64,000 nt of DNA from Verrucomicrobiia bacterium (GCA_036268055.1 DATAUW010000001.1:1-64000), one strand, 5' to 3'. Shown: positions 44,645 through 56,296, counted from the first letter of the stretch. Program-made: numbers and translations. Notes: generated by a model not told the origin, from the sequence alone.

Positions 44645-44770
44645 GCGGCATTTCAGCGGATCGCGGGTCTATGACCCGCAGCAATACACAATTAAGATTG
44701 CCGCACTAGACTAAGCCGACAGTGGCTTGACCGGCTGGACCTTACTGCGAGTCGCAGACCTGCGGTCCGT
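44645..44770. other. Structured intergenic region between nadB and panC
   Basis: Short hairpins: 44663-44669/44673-44679 (GCGGGTC-TAT-GACCCGC), 44745-44749/44753-44757 nested in 44737-44741/44764-44768. The style, small perfect stems with a following ATTAAGATTGCCGC-like linker, recalls the 1-1.7 kb array but is not an obvious copy. No gene. Confidence 0.45.
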
Positions 44771-44800
44771 TCGGATGTGAACTCCGAGCGCAAAATTATT

Positions 44801-45661
44801 TTACAAAACACCGTTATCAATCAACCGCGTCTTGCCGAAGAAAACCGCCAGCGCCATCTGCGTGCCGCGCGCGACTTGCTCGACGGGTTGCAAAGTTTGT
44901 GCATCAAAGAATTCGAGATAATCGAGCCGCGCTTCCTGCTTGGCCGCGATGATATGCGCGAGTCGTGTCTTGAGTTTTTGCGCGGAGATTTTTTTACCTC
45001 GCACTTCGGCGCGCGCTTGTTTCAAGGCTTGCGAAAGCACGACCGCCTGTTCGCGCTGTGTGGGCGTGAGATATTTATTGCGCGAACTCATCGCCAGTCC
45101 ATCCGGTTCGCGATGCGTGGGTGCGACGATTATTTTCAGCGGGAAATTCAGGTCGCGCACCATCCGTTTGATGACGGCGGCTTGCTGAAAATCCTTGGCG
45201 CCGAACACGGCGGCTTGCGGTTGCACCAGGTTGAATAATTTCGCCACAATGGTGGTCACACCGCGAAAATGCGTCGGCCGCGACGCGCCTTCCATTCCGC
45301 GTGAAAGCGTTTCCTCGACCACATAAGTGCTGTAGGAATCGTGAGAATTTTTCGGATACATTTCACCGTCAGCGGGAGCAAAAATAATATCCACGCCAGC
45401 CTCGCGGCAAAGTTTCTGGTCGCGGGCAAAATCACGGGGATAACGCGACAAATCTTCGTGCGGCCCGAATTGCGTCGGGTTGACGTAAATGCTGACGACC
45501 ACAATGCCCCTCTTGCCCACGGCGCGGCGCGCGCGGGAAACGAGACTGATATGCCCGGCATGCAGGTAACCCATCGTGGGCACAAAACCAACTCGAATAT
45601 TTTGGGTCTGCCAGCGCCGGGCCAATTTCTGCATCGCCGCGGCGGATTTAACAATTCGCAT
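44801..45661 (-). CDS. panC: Pantothenate synthetase
   Basis: 286 aa from the ATG at 45661, matching the family length of about 280; the frame extends to 45748 but the extra residues are atypical. Nucleotidyltransferase fold with the HIGH-like PTMGYLHAGHISL, GAKDFQQAAVIKRMV and the KMSKS-like MSSRNKYLT. Condenses pantoate and beta-alanine. Divergent to the DUF1080 gene. Confidence 0.92.
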   Translation of the reverse strand: MRIVKSAAAMQKLARRWQTQNIRVGFVPTMGYLHAGHISLVSRARRAVGKRGIVVVSIYVNPTQFGPHEDLSRYPRDFARDQKLCREAGVDIIFAPADGEMYPKNSHDSYSTYVVEETLSRGMEGASRPTHFRGVTTIVAKLFNLVQPQAAVFGAKDFQQAAVIKRMVRDLNFPLKIIVAPTHREPDGLAMSSRNKYLTPTQREQAVVLSQALKQARAEVRGKKISAQKLKTRLAHIIAAKQEARLDYLEFFDAQTLQPVEQVARGTQMALAVFFGKTRLIDNGVL

Positions 45662-45750
45662 GCGGAAAAAGTGGTGTACCCGCGGCCAAGTATCAATAAG
45701 ATTGTCATGCGGCGGCAACGGCGTTAGAACGACGGCAGCCATTCCCATAT

Positions 45751-46425
45751 ATGAAACGATCTATTATTCCTGTCTTGCTCGCGGTTTTGTTTTCCGCAGG
45801 CGTCACCCAAAGTTTTGCCCAGACCGATGCCGGCGCGCCTGTGCCGGAGAAACCTGACGCGCATGGCTGGATTCATTTGTTCGATGGAAAAACCTTGAGC
45901 GGTTGGACGGCGCCCGACCCCGGCAAATGGGAAATCAAAGATGGCGTCGTGATCGGGCAAGGTCCGCGCAGCCATTTGTTCAGCCCGGGAACATACACGA
46001 ATTTGGAATTCAAGTCGGAGGTGAAATTAAACCACAGTGGCAACAGCGGCATGTATATCCGCGCAGCGTTGGGACAAGGCTGGCCCAAGGGTTACGAGAC
46101 CCAGGTGGAGAATACGAGCCCGGATCCGCAACGCACCGGAAGCTTGTATAATTTCAGCAAGGTTACGGAGCAACTGATCCCGGACGATACCTGGTGGACG
46201 CAGCATGTAATCGCCATCGGCAACCGCATTATCGTAAAAATCAACGATCAGATCGTGACGGATTTTGTGGATGAAAAAAACACTTACGTTTCCGGCCATC
46301 TGGCATTGCAACAACACAACGACGGAAGCGTGGTGATGTTCCGCAACACCGTAGTGAAGCGTTTGCCCGCCAACGAAAAAGTGGCCTGGGCCATCGCGAA
46401 GAAAGACATGCCGGAGATCAAATAA
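45751..46425 (+). CDS. Secreted DUF1080 (3-keto-disaccharide hydrolase-type) protein
   Basis: 224 aa. Signal peptide (IIPVLLAVLFSAGVTQSFA, cut near 24). Concanavalin-like fold motifs: WIHLFDGKTLSGW, GKWEIKDGVVIGQG, SEVKLNHSGNSGMYIRA, GYETQVEN, NRIIVKINDQIVTDF, GHLALQQHNDGSVVMFRN. DUF1080 proteins are abundant in Verrucomicrobiota and Planctomycetes; some characterised members act on 3-keto sugars. Substrate here unknown. Confidence 0.85.
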   Translation: MKRSIIPVLLAVLFSAGVTQSFAQTDAGAPVPEKPDAHGWIHLFDGKTLSGWTAPDPGKWEIKDGVVIGQGPRSHLFSPGTYTNLEFKSEVKLNHSGNSGMYIRAALGQGWPKGYETQVENTSPDPQRTGSLYNFSKVTEQLIPDDTWWTQHVIAIGNRIIVKINDQIVTDFVDEKNTYVSGHLALQQHNDGSVVMFRNTVVKRLPANEKVAWAIAKKDMPEIK

Positions 46426-46431
46426 AAAGCC

Positions 46432-46456
46432 GAGCGCCGGCATTGCGCCGGCGCTC
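46432..46456. terminator. GC hairpin after the DUF1080 gene
   Basis: 10-bp stem (GAGCGCCGGC, 46432-46441, with 46447-46456; loop ATTGC), 7 nt after the stop codon. No clear T run follows (TCTGGTGC), so it may act as a weak or Rho-aided terminator between convergent genes. Confidence 0.6.
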
Positions 46457-46518
46457 TCTGGTGCTTTTACTATTCGAAACTGAACTTCAGCCTTCTGCCG
46501 AAGCTGAACCCACTGCGC

Positions 46519-47496
46519 TCAGTTTCCCAGATCTCCAAGGACGTTAATGGTGGTTTTTGCCGATGAGCCTTTTTTGCCGCTGTTCGCGTCAACCGCGGTG
46601 GCTTGCACGGTGAAAGCGCCTTTGGCCGTGGTGTTCCATTCAAAAACGTATGGCGCGCTGGTCGCGGTGCCGACGACTTTGCCATTCACGAGGAAGCTTA
46701 CGCTCGCGTTTTCCGTCGGATCAGCGAGGTCGGCCTGCAACGTAACGATTTGACCGAGTTGATACGTGGTTCCGTCTGGCGTGCTTAAGGTCACGACCGG
46801 CGTGGAGGAAATGGTCACGTGAACAGGATCGGACACGCCGGATTTGCCCAACTCGTCTTCAGCACGGGCAAAGATGGCGTAATGACCAACGGCGGGTTTT
46901 TTCCAGGTGACGGAATATGGCGCATTCGTCGCGCGGCCAATCAAAGTGTCGTTCACGAAGAAGCTTACTCCAGCGACGGGAATTTCGGTGTCGTTCACAT
47001 CCGCCTGAATCGTGACAGACGAGGGACTCGTGAAGGAAGAACCATCTGCGGGGCTTGAAATCGAAACTGTGGGCGGCGGCACATCAAAAACATCATCTAC
47101 AATTTTCACGGTGGCATTCCCTTTGCCGGCAATGGTGTAAGCCGCGCTGGGTTCCACGGTAAGGACAACGGTTTTATTGCCCCGATTGACAGTGTCAATG
47201 ATCGGTTGCACAGGAACATCTACGGCGAGATAACCGGGAGGCAACGTGAGCGTCGTGCTGATGGCCTCATAGTCAACGCCGTTCGCAGCGGTGCCGGAGA
47301 TGGTCACATTGACGGTCAGCGTGTCATTGGTGTCACCGTGGCGAATCAATGTGAAAGCGCCGGCGGTGGTGCCTTCAAGAGCCGTGGGATCAGTGGCGCG
47401 CAGACGCACCCGGGGAAGATCCTGGGCTTGCAAAGTGGAACTGAGCATGAGCGTGCAGGCGATCAGACCGAGGGATTTGAGGAGATGTTGAGTCAT
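46519..47496 (-). CDS. Secreted Calx-beta and Ig-like domain protein
   Basis: 325 aa. Signal peptide (LIACTLMLSSTLQA, cut near 24), a Calx-beta domain (about 28-130: AFTLIRHGDTNDTLTVNVTISGTA, GVDYEAISTTLTLPPGY) and two Ig-like repeats (about 138-230 and 232-318) with the shared pattern SVSFFVN/SVSFLVN, GTATSAPYVFEW and KGAFTVQATAVDANSG. These adhesin-type modules usually occur in much larger surface proteins. No sorting signal visible at the C-terminus. Confidence 0.8.
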   Translation of the reverse strand: MTQHLLKSLGLIACTLMLSSTLQAQDLPRVRLRATDPTALEGTTAGAFTLIRHGDTNDTLTVNVTISGTAANGVDYEAISTTLTLPPGYLAVDVPVQPIIDTVNRGNKTVVLTVEPSAAYTIAGKGNATVKIVDDVFDVPPPTVSISSPADGSSFTSPSSVTIQADVNDTEIPVAGVSFFVNDTLIGRATNAPYSVTWKKPAVGHYAIFARAEDELGKSGVSDPVHVTISSTPVVTLSTPDGTTYQLGQIVTLQADLADPTENASVSFLVNGKVVGTATSAPYVFEWNTTAKGAFTVQATAVDANSGKKGSSAKTTINVLGDLGN

Positions 47497-47733
47497 AGTT
47501 GCCTCTATTTTTTCAGGGTTGAAACATGGATTAGTGAGCTTGAAGCTCGCGAGAGGCTAGCGCATGGAACATGCCAAGCGCGTTTTGACAGGCTGCAAGG
47601 CCCACAATCTAGGCAATGCGTCTCAAAACGCGCCTATTTCTGGACACTGTCCACACACGCGAGACATTTTGAGCCACTGACTGTCTATATTGTGGCTGGT
47701 TCGGGGACTAAAAAATTGGAATTTCGCCGTGCG
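47497..47733. other. Intergenic region, no gene
   Basis: Region between the Calx-beta gene start and the glutaredoxin terminator. Only a short 73-codon minus-strand frame (47623-47844) that overlaps the glutaredoxin terminator and end; no support. Nothing else seen. Confidence 0.4.
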
Positions 47734-47764
47734 CAAAAAAATGCGAAGACCGGTTGGTCTTCGC
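47734..47764 (-). terminator. Rho-independent terminator of the glutaredoxin gene
   Basis: 9-bp stem GCGAAGACC (47743-47751) with 47756-47764, loop GGTT; on the minus strand it is followed by seven T residues (47742 down to 47734). It starts 26 nt beyond the stop codon. Confidence 0.85.
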
Positions 47765-47789
47765 ACTTGGCTAAATCGGATGCGCTCGT

Positions 47790-48134
47790 TTAGCGGCGGA
47801 TCTGGAAATCGAGCGGGGAAACGCGCGGCATTTCGTGGTCGCAAGGCTGATTCGTCGGGGCATCGGCTTTGCGCTCTGTGTTGCCGACGAGGCTATTGGC
47901 CAACAGGTAAGCTTCGACTTCGTCACCGCTGACATCGGCCAGCATACGGCCATTGACCTCGACGCATGGGCTAAGCATCTGCCCGCTTTTTTCGATCATC
48001 TCCTGGCGCTGCACCGGGTCGTTAATGATGTCGCGGTCTTCAAAAGGCAGATCGTATTTGCGCATGATAGCGCGGACGCCCTGGCTCCAGCCGCACGAGG
48101 GTTTCAAATAAGCAATGATTTTTGGTTTGTTCAT
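47790..48134 (-). CDS. Glutaredoxin-like protein with CGWS motif
   Basis: 114 aa, thioredoxin fold. Active site Cys14-Gly-Trp-Ser17 (KPSCGWSQGV), so it lacks the second cysteine, like monothiol glutaredoxins but with W in place of the usual F of CGFS. The cis-Pro segment SPCVEVNGRML supplies an additional Cys next to the active site, and a non-conserved C-terminal tail (about 30 aa) carries one more Cys. Function probably thiol-disulfide or FeS handling. Confidence 0.75.
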   Translation of the reverse strand: MNKPKIIAYLKPSCGWSQGVRAIMRKYDLPFEDRDIINDPVQRQEMIEKSGQMLSPCVEVNGRMLADVSGDEVEAYLLANSLVGNTERKADAPTNQPCDHEMPRVSPLDFQIRR

Positions 48135-48267
48135 AATTTAAATCCGCTCCTAAAGTGCCATAGCGAGTGATTTTGGCAACTATTTCCTCCGCATGAAATC
48201 CGCGCTCGCGCGCCCATTCCCATAAATGGGGATTTACACGTCTTGGTTTTAGTTATCAGTATTAGGT

Positions 48268-49527
48268 ATGAACAAATCGTTGATCGTGGGCCGTTATTCT
48301 TTTGGCATCGGCGACCGTTTTGCGCACCAAGCCAGAGCCCAACTCCAGGCATGCCTGCTCGCCAATCAAAAAGGCGTCGAGGTCATCCCCGTCTGGAATA
48401 AATCCAATCGCGAGCACACTACCATCGGCTCTGAACCTTCCACGACCCGCGCCGCTGCCGATGCCGCCGTCAAGGCGCTCGGCTGGACCAAGCCTTACCA
48501 CGTGGATGCCGACCATATCCGCATTGAGACGGTGGACCGCTTCTTGCCGCATTCGGATTTCTACACGATTGACGTGGCCGACTGGATCGGCAAACCCGTT
48601 GCTCCCGCCGCTGTCGCCAAATTCATGGACGCCCACCCCGAATTGGTCGGACAGATTTCCATTCCCGGAATCGCCGAGCCTTTCAAGACGACACGTGCGC
48701 AGGTCGAGGCCATCGCATCCGAATATCTGCTCGCTGTTCAGGAAGCCGGCAAAATTTATCGCTACATTGCCGCGGCGAAGGGCGAGAGTAATTTTATCAC
48801 CGAGGTTTCCATGGATGAAACTGACGCGCCTCAAACCCCGCCGGAATTACTCGTCATCCTCGCGGCGATTGCCGCCGAAGGCATCCCCGCGCAAACCATC
48901 GCGCCCAAATTTACCGGCCGTTTCAACAAAGGCGTGGATTACGTCGGCAACCTTGCTCAATTCGAAAAAGAATTCAGCGAAGACCTTGCGGTCATCTCGC
49001 TCGCGGTGAAACATTACGGCCTGCCCGCGAACCTCAAACTCAGCGTTCATTCTGGCAGCGATAAATTTTCCATTTACCCCGCCATTCGCCGCAGCCTCGC
49101 GAAATTCAATGCCGGCCTGCACATCAAAACCGCCGGCACCACCTGGCTTGAAGAAATCATTGGCCTTGCCGAAGCGGGCGGCAGCGGACTGATTCTCGCC
49201 AAGGATATTTATGGCGAGGCGCTCGATCATCTCGACCAGCTTTGCGCGCCGTACGCCGCGGTGATTGATATTGATGAGAAGCGTCTGCCTCCCAAAGATG
49301 CCGTCAAAGGCTGGAGCGCGGAGCAATTCGTCGCCGCGTTGCGTCATGATCCAAAGAATCCTGAGTTCAATCCTCACGTCCGCCAACTGCTCCACGTCGG
49401 CTACAAAATTGCCGCCAAGCAAGGCCGCCGTTACCTCGACGCCCTCGAAGCCAACGAAGCTTCCGTGTCGCGCAACGTCACGCACAACCTTTACGAGCGC
49501 CATCTCAAGCCGTTGTTTGTGAATTGA
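48268..49527 (+). CDS. uxaE: Tagaturonate/fructuronate epimerase
   Basis: 419 aa, full UxaE length. N-terminal YSFGIGDRFAHQARAQL, the metal/substrate segment TEVSMDETDAPQTPPEL, KFTGRFNKGVDYVG, HSGSDKFSIYP and HIKTAGTTWLEE follow the UxaE family. Interconverts D-tagaturonate and D-fructuronate, joining the galacturonate and glucuronate routes. First gene of uxaE-GH28-uxaC operon; next gene begins 33 nt downstream. Confidence 0.85.
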   Translation: MNKSLIVGRYSFGIGDRFAHQARAQLQACLLANQKGVEVIPVWNKSNREHTTIGSEPSTTRAAADAAVKALGWTKPYHVDADHIRIETVDRFLPHSDFYTIDVADWIGKPVAPAAVAKFMDAHPELVGQISIPGIAEPFKTTRAQVEAIASEYLLAVQEAGKIYRYIAAAKGESNFITEVSMDETDAPQTPPELLVILAAIAAEGIPAQTIAPKFTGRFNKGVDYVGNLAQFEKEFSEDLAVISLAVKHYGLPANLKLSVHSGSDKFSIYPAIRRSLAKFNAGLHIKTAGTTWLEEIIGLAEAGGSGLILAKDIYGEALDHLDQLCAPYAAVIDIDEKRLPPKDAVKGWSAEQFVAALRHDPKNPEFNPHVRQLLHVGYKIAAKQGRRYLDALEANEASVSRNVTHNLYERHLKPLFVN

Positions 49528-49559
49528 ACGCGGCTTCGTTCCGCCAATATCATCGGCCA

Positions 49560-51152
49560 ATGAAAATTATAGCCCGCCAGTTGGCCGTGTCCCTTTTTTC
49601 GGTTGCACTTTGCGGCCTGGCCGCCTGCTCGTCCGTTCACCCGGCGGCACCGTCGCTCAGTTTTTCCAATTCGCCGGTGACTTATGACATTCGCACTTTT
49701 GGCGCCGTGGCGGATGGACAAACCCTTTGCACCGATGCCATCCGCCAAGCCATCGCGGCGGCGAATTCGCGGGGCGGCGGCACGATTTTTTTTCCCGCGG
49801 GCGTGTTCCTCACCGGTCCCATTCATTTGCAAAGTCACATCACGCTTTTTCTCGACTCGGGCTGCCTGCTGAAATTCAGCACCAATTTCGACGATTATTT
49901 GCCGATGGTTCCATCGCGCTGGGAAGGCATTGAAGTCACGAACTTTTCGCCGTTGATCTATGCGCAAAACGCTGAGGACATCGCCATTCGCGGGCGCGGC
50001 ACGCTTGACGGTCAGGGTGAGGCGTGGTGGAAACACATGTCGCAGGTGCGCGCTTCGCGCAACGACGCTGAGCGCGACAAGTGGCAGCAGGAATTCGCGC
50101 ACCTCAATCCGCATCCACTGGTCGCGGAAAATTATAAGACGCTGCAAATGGGTTTTATGCGCCCGCCATTTTTCCAACCATATAATTGCACGAATGTTTT
50201 GGTTGAAGGCGTCACGCTTATCAATTCGCCCTTCTGGACGGTCACGCCGCTCTATTGCGAAAATGTCACGGTTGAGGCTGTGATTATTCACAATCCCGTT
50301 TCGCCGAACACGGACGGCATCAATCCCGATTCCTGCCAGAACGTCCACATCTCGAATTGCCACATCAGCGTTGGCGATAATTGCATCGCGATCAAATCCG
50401 GGCGCGATGCCGATGGTCGCCGCGTCGGCCGTCCCGCCGAGGATTACACCATTAGCAACTGCACGATGGCGGATGGCCACGGCGGTCTAGTCATCGGCAG
50501 CGAAATGTCCGGCGGCGTGAAGAACATCACGATCGCGAATTGCATTTTCGACGGCACAGACCGGGGCATCCGCATCACGTCCGCGCGCGGCCGCGGCGGG
50601 GTGGTGGAAGATGTGCGCATCAATAATATTGTCATGCGCAACATTCACAATGAGGCGGTCATCATCACTACTTTTTATGAAAGCAGCGACGTCGAACCCT
50701 TCAGCGAGCGCACGCCGGTTTTTCGAAATATCCGTCTGAGCGGTTTGACTGGCGACGCCAAGATCGCCGGTGACTTAAGCGGTCTCGATGAAATGCCGCT
50801 CGATGGAATTTCGTTCAGCGATGTCAAACTGGACACAACGACAGGCTTGACCATCAAGGACGCGCGCAACATCAGCCTGCACAACGTCATCATCAATACC
50901 ACCAAAGGCTCGCCCATCGTCACCGACCGAGTCACAAACCTTGAGTTGGACTCCGTCAGCACCACGCAGACGAATGGCGCGCCCCTGATCGTGGTCGGCG
51001 ATGCCAAAAATGTTTTCGTGCATGGTTGCTCCATGCCGCTGGGCACGGCGAAGCCGGTGTTGATGCTCGGAGGCACGGCCACCGATGTGCTGATCGAAGG
51101 GAACCACTTTGGCAATGACCAGCCCGACGTGAAAAAAGACGACACCCGATAA
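49560..51152 (+). CDS. GH28 polygalacturonase lipoprotein
   Basis: 530 aa from ATG 49560 (the frame before it lies over the uxaE end). Lipobox LAAC23 after a short signal. Right-handed beta-helix GH28 landmarks: SPNTDGINPDS (catalytic Asp), VGDNCIAIKSG (the second and third Asp positions, with N in place of the usual second D), GHGGLVIGSE and GIRITSARGRG. The GDN variant occurs in exo-acting members. Breaks homogalacturonan or rhamnogalacturonan; anchored to the outer membrane surface or periplasm. Between uxaE and uxaC in one operon. Confidence 0.88.
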   Translation: MKIIARQLAVSLFSVALCGLAACSSVHPAAPSLSFSNSPVTYDIRTFGAVADGQTLCTDAIRQAIAAANSRGGGTIFFPAGVFLTGPIHLQSHITLFLDSGCLLKFSTNFDDYLPMVPSRWEGIEVTNFSPLIYAQNAEDIAIRGRGTLDGQGEAWWKHMSQVRASRNDAERDKWQQEFAHLNPHPLVAENYKTLQMGFMRPPFFQPYNCTNVLVEGVTLINSPFWTVTPLYCENVTVEAVIIHNPVSPNTDGINPDSCQNVHISNCHISVGDNCIAIKSGRDADGRRVGRPAEDYTISNCTMADGHGGLVIGSEMSGGVKNITIANCIFDGTDRGIRITSARGRGGVVEDVRINNIVMRNIHNEAVIITTFYESSDVEPFSERTPVFRNIRLSGLTGDAKIAGDLSGLDEMPLDGISFSDVKLDTTTGLTIKDARNISLHNVIINTTKGSPIVTDRVTNLELDSVSTTQTNGAPLIVVGDAKNVFVHGCSMPLGTAKPVLMLGGTATDVLIEGNHFGNDQPDVKKDDTR

Positions 51153-51162
51153 CGTCCTATTT

Positions 51163-52620
51163 ATGAAATTTATTCACGAAGATTTTCTATTGCAGACCGC
51201 AACCGCGCGCCGCATTTATCGCCAATTCGCCGCCCCCGAACCCATCTTCGATTATCATTGCCATCTCTCGCCGCACGACATCGCGAACAATCGCCAATTC
51301 AACAACCTCTTTGAAATCTGGCTCGAAGGCGATCATTACAAATGGCGCGCCATGCGCACCAACGGCGTGAGCGAACGCTATTGCACCGGCAAGACCGAAC
51401 CGTTTGAAAAATTTCGCGCGTGGGCCGCGACCGTTCCCCACACACTGCGCAATCCACTATATCATTGGACGCATCTCGAGTTGAAGCGCTATTTCGGCAT
51501 CAACGAATTGCTCGACGAAGCCAGTGCCCGCCATATCTGGCAACGCGCCAACGAACAACTCGCCACTCCGGAATTGACGACGCAGGGCATCCTGAAAAAA
51601 TTTCGCGTCAATGCGCTTTGCACGACCGATTGCCCCACGGACGATCTCAAGCCGCACCAGGCCATCGCCACCTCGAATCTCGCCACGCGTGTGCTGCCAG
51701 CGTTTCGTCCCGACAAGGCGCTCGCGGTGAATCAACCGGAAGCGTTCAAGTCGTGGATCGCGAAACTCGAAAAATCCAGCGATATGGACATCGGCAGTTT
51801 CGGCGATTTCCTGCGTGCGCTTCGCTCACGCCACGATTTCTTTCACGCACAAGGCTGCCGTCTTTCCGACCACGGCATGAACCATTGCTTCGCAGATTTT
51901 TGTTCGGAGAAAGTTGCCGCCGCGATTTTTGCAAAAGGCCATCGCGGCAAGCCCGTCACCTGCGCCGAGCATTCCCAATTCGCCAGTTTCATGATGCTGT
52001 TTTTCGGTCAGCTCGACGCCGAACGCGGCTGGACCAAGCAGCTCCACCTGGGCGCGTTGCGTAACACCAACGCCCGCCTGCTCCATGAACTCGGCCCCGA
52101 CACGGGCTTCGACAGCATCGGTGATTTTCCACAAACGGCGGCGCTCGGCGCGTACCTCAATCGTCTCGAAAAGGAAAAAGCGCTGCCCAAAACCATCATC
52201 TACAATGTGAATCCCTCGGACAATTACGCCTTCGCGACGATGATCGGAAATTTCCAGGACGGTGTGACGCCGGGCAAGATTCAGTTCGGTTCCGGCTGGT
52301 GGTTTCTCGACCAAAAGGAAGGCATGGAATGGCAGATCAACGCGCTCTCGAACCTCGGCCTGCTCTCGCGCTTCGTGGGCATGGTGACGGACTCGCGTTC
52401 GTTCATGTCCTATCCGCGCCACGAATATTTCCGCCGCGTGCTGTGCAACCTGATTGGCCGCGACGTCGAAAACGGCGAACTTCCCGGCGACGATGCGCTG
52501 ATTGGCTCAATGATCCGTAATATCTGTTACTCGAATGCCGAGCGTTATCTCGCCCTGCCCGGCCGATCAACGGCAAGCCTCGCCGCAAAGGCAAGGAAGT
52601 TCCAACGGCAGTGTGATTAA
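51163..52620 (+). CDS. uxaC: Glucuronate/galacturonate isomerase
   Basis: 485 aa, family length about 470. Amidohydrolase-type fold: DYHCHLSPHDIANN (metal-binding H-x-H-like), NNLFEIWLEGDHYKWRAMR, the PTDDL segment, and VGMVTDSRSFMSYPRHEYFRRVLCNLIG. Converts D-galacturonate to tagaturonate and D-glucuronate to fructuronate. 10 nt after the GH28 gene. Confidence 0.95.
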   Translation: MKFIHEDFLLQTATARRIYRQFAAPEPIFDYHCHLSPHDIANNRQFNNLFEIWLEGDHYKWRAMRTNGVSERYCTGKTEPFEKFRAWAATVPHTLRNPLYHWTHLELKRYFGINELLDEASARHIWQRANEQLATPELTTQGILKKFRVNALCTTDCPTDDLKPHQAIATSNLATRVLPAFRPDKALAVNQPEAFKSWIAKLEKSSDMDIGSFGDFLRALRSRHDFFHAQGCRLSDHGMNHCFADFCSEKVAAAIFAKGHRGKPVTCAEHSQFASFMMLFFGQLDAERGWTKQLHLGALRNTNARLLHELGPDTGFDSIGDFPQTAALGAYLNRLEKEKALPKTIIYNVNPSDNYAFATMIGNFQDGVTPGKIQFGSGWWFLDQKEGMEWQINALSNLGLLSRFVGMVTDSRSFMSYPRHEYFRRVLCNLIGRDVENGELPGDDALIGSMIRNICYSNAERYLALPGRSTASLAAKARKFQRQCD

Positions 52621-52676
52621 ATGGCGATGCGATTTTGCATGCCCGCGGTGAAAGGTTGTGGTATTAGTTCCACACT

Positions 52677-53471
52677 ATGTCGCAGCCATTCAAAATCACT
52701 TCGCGAATCAAGCTCAAGGACCTTAATACTGCCTATCACGCCGGTCTCGACAAGGAAGCCACGCGCGCCAAGACCGACAAGCTTTGCCAGCGCATCGGCG
52801 ACCTTCAGCAACTGCTCTACGGAAATCATACCCATTCGATCATCCTGCTTTTTCAAGGCATGGACACCAGCGGCAAGGACGGTGCGGGAAAACGCGTGCT
52901 GCAACACGTCGTTCCCTCAGGCGTCGAGACGACCAATTTCAAGTCGCCATCCTCCGAGGATCTCGCGCATGATTATTTATGGCGTGTTCACAAAGCCACG
53001 CCCCATTACGGCAACATTGGCGTGTTTAACCGTTCCCATTATGAAGACGTGCTCATCGTGCGCGTCCTGAAACTCCAACCGAAGGAAGTCTGGTCCGCGC
53101 GTTACGAACAGATCAACGCCTTTGAAAAAATGCTCAGCCAGAACAACACGATCCTGTTGAAATTTTTTCTTCATATCAGCAAGGCCGAGCAGGCGAAACG
53201 TCTCAAAGCGCGCATTGATGATCCGTCAAAAAATTGGAAACTGGAGATGAACGATTTGAAGATGCGCGCCTATTGGAAGGACTATCAGCAGGCGTACGAG
53301 GACGCGATCAACAAATGCAGCACGGATTATGCGCCGTGGCACGTCGTCCCTGCCGACCACAAGTGGTATCGCGATTATGTGGTCGCCGAGACGATGGCGA
53401 AGGCGTTGGAGAAATTGAAAATGTCCTGGCCAAAACCCAAAATGGATTTGTCCAAGCTGAAGATTTCCTGA
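52677..53471 (+). CDS. PPK2-family polyphosphate:nucleotide phosphotransferase
   Basis: 264 aa. Walker A GMDTSGKDGAGK, lid-region GVFNRSHYEDVLIVRV (Walker B-like), LHISKAEQAKRLKAR, WKLEMNDLKMRAYWKDYQ and APWHVVPADHKWYRDYVVAE match PPK2. Uses polyphosphate to phosphorylate nucleoside mono- or diphosphates; subgroup uncertain (likely class I or III). Its TGA stop directly abuts the TAA stop of atpC on the other strand, with no gap. Confidence 0.9.
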   Translation: MSQPFKITSRIKLKDLNTAYHAGLDKEATRAKTDKLCQRIGDLQQLLYGNHTHSIILLFQGMDTSGKDGAGKRVLQHVVPSGVETTNFKSPSSEDLAHDYLWRVHKATPHYGNIGVFNRSHYEDVLIVRVLKLQPKEVWSARYEQINAFEKMLSQNNTILLKFFLHISKAEQAKRLKARIDDPSKNWKLEMNDLKMRAYWKDYQQAYEDAINKCSTDYAPWHVVPADHKWYRDYVVAETMAKALEKLKMSWPKPKMDLSKLKIS

Positions 53472-53912
53472 TTACGAGTGGGTGCGGCGCTTGACCTTCA
53501 ACTGCGCCACGGAATGAGCGAGCGCCGCTTGCGCCATGGCTGCATCTTCTTCGTTCAATTTTTCGCTCAGGCGCGTCTCGGCGCGGCGGCGGGCTTCTTC
53601 GGCTTTCGCCTCGTCAATGTTCTCCGCCTTGATCGCCATGTCCGTCATCACCGCGACGTGATCGCCGGTGATCTCGACAAAACCTTCGCCGACCGCCAGA
53701 TGAAAATCGCGTCCGTCACGCCGCACGATGATTTCACCCGCCACGATTTGCGTCATCAGCGGAACGTGCATCGGGTAGATGCCCATTTCGCCTTCGGAAC
53801 CTGGGAGCGTGACCATTTCCACGTCGTTCGATTCCGGTTTGCCGTCCGCGCCCGCCGCCGGGAAGGTGCGGCCTTCGGGCGTGACAATTTCAAGTTTTAG
53901 CGTGTTGGCCAT
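53472..53912 (-). CDS. atpC: ATP synthase epsilon subunit
   Basis: 146 aa. N-terminal beta-sandwich (LKLEIVTPEGRTF, GSEGEMGIYPMHVPLMTQI, FVEITGDHVAVMTDMAI) followed by an alpha-helical hairpin (EEARRRAETRLSEKLNEEDAAMAQAALAHSVAQLKV) that can inhibit ATP hydrolysis. Last gene of the atp operon; no terminator fits before the convergent PPK2 gene. Confidence 0.93.
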   Translation of the reverse strand: MANTLKLEIVTPEGRTFPAAGADGKPESNDVEMVTLPGSEGEMGIYPMHVPLMTQIVAGEIIVRRDGRDFHLAVGEGFVEITGDHVAVMTDMAIKAENIDEAKAEEARRRAETRLSEKLNEEDAAMAQAALAHSVAQLKVKRRTHS

Positions 53913-53963
53913 TATGTCAATTACAGTTGAGGAATCGCTTGGCTCTGCCGTTCATCCGTCCGA

Positions 53964-56296
<2,333 letters not shown>

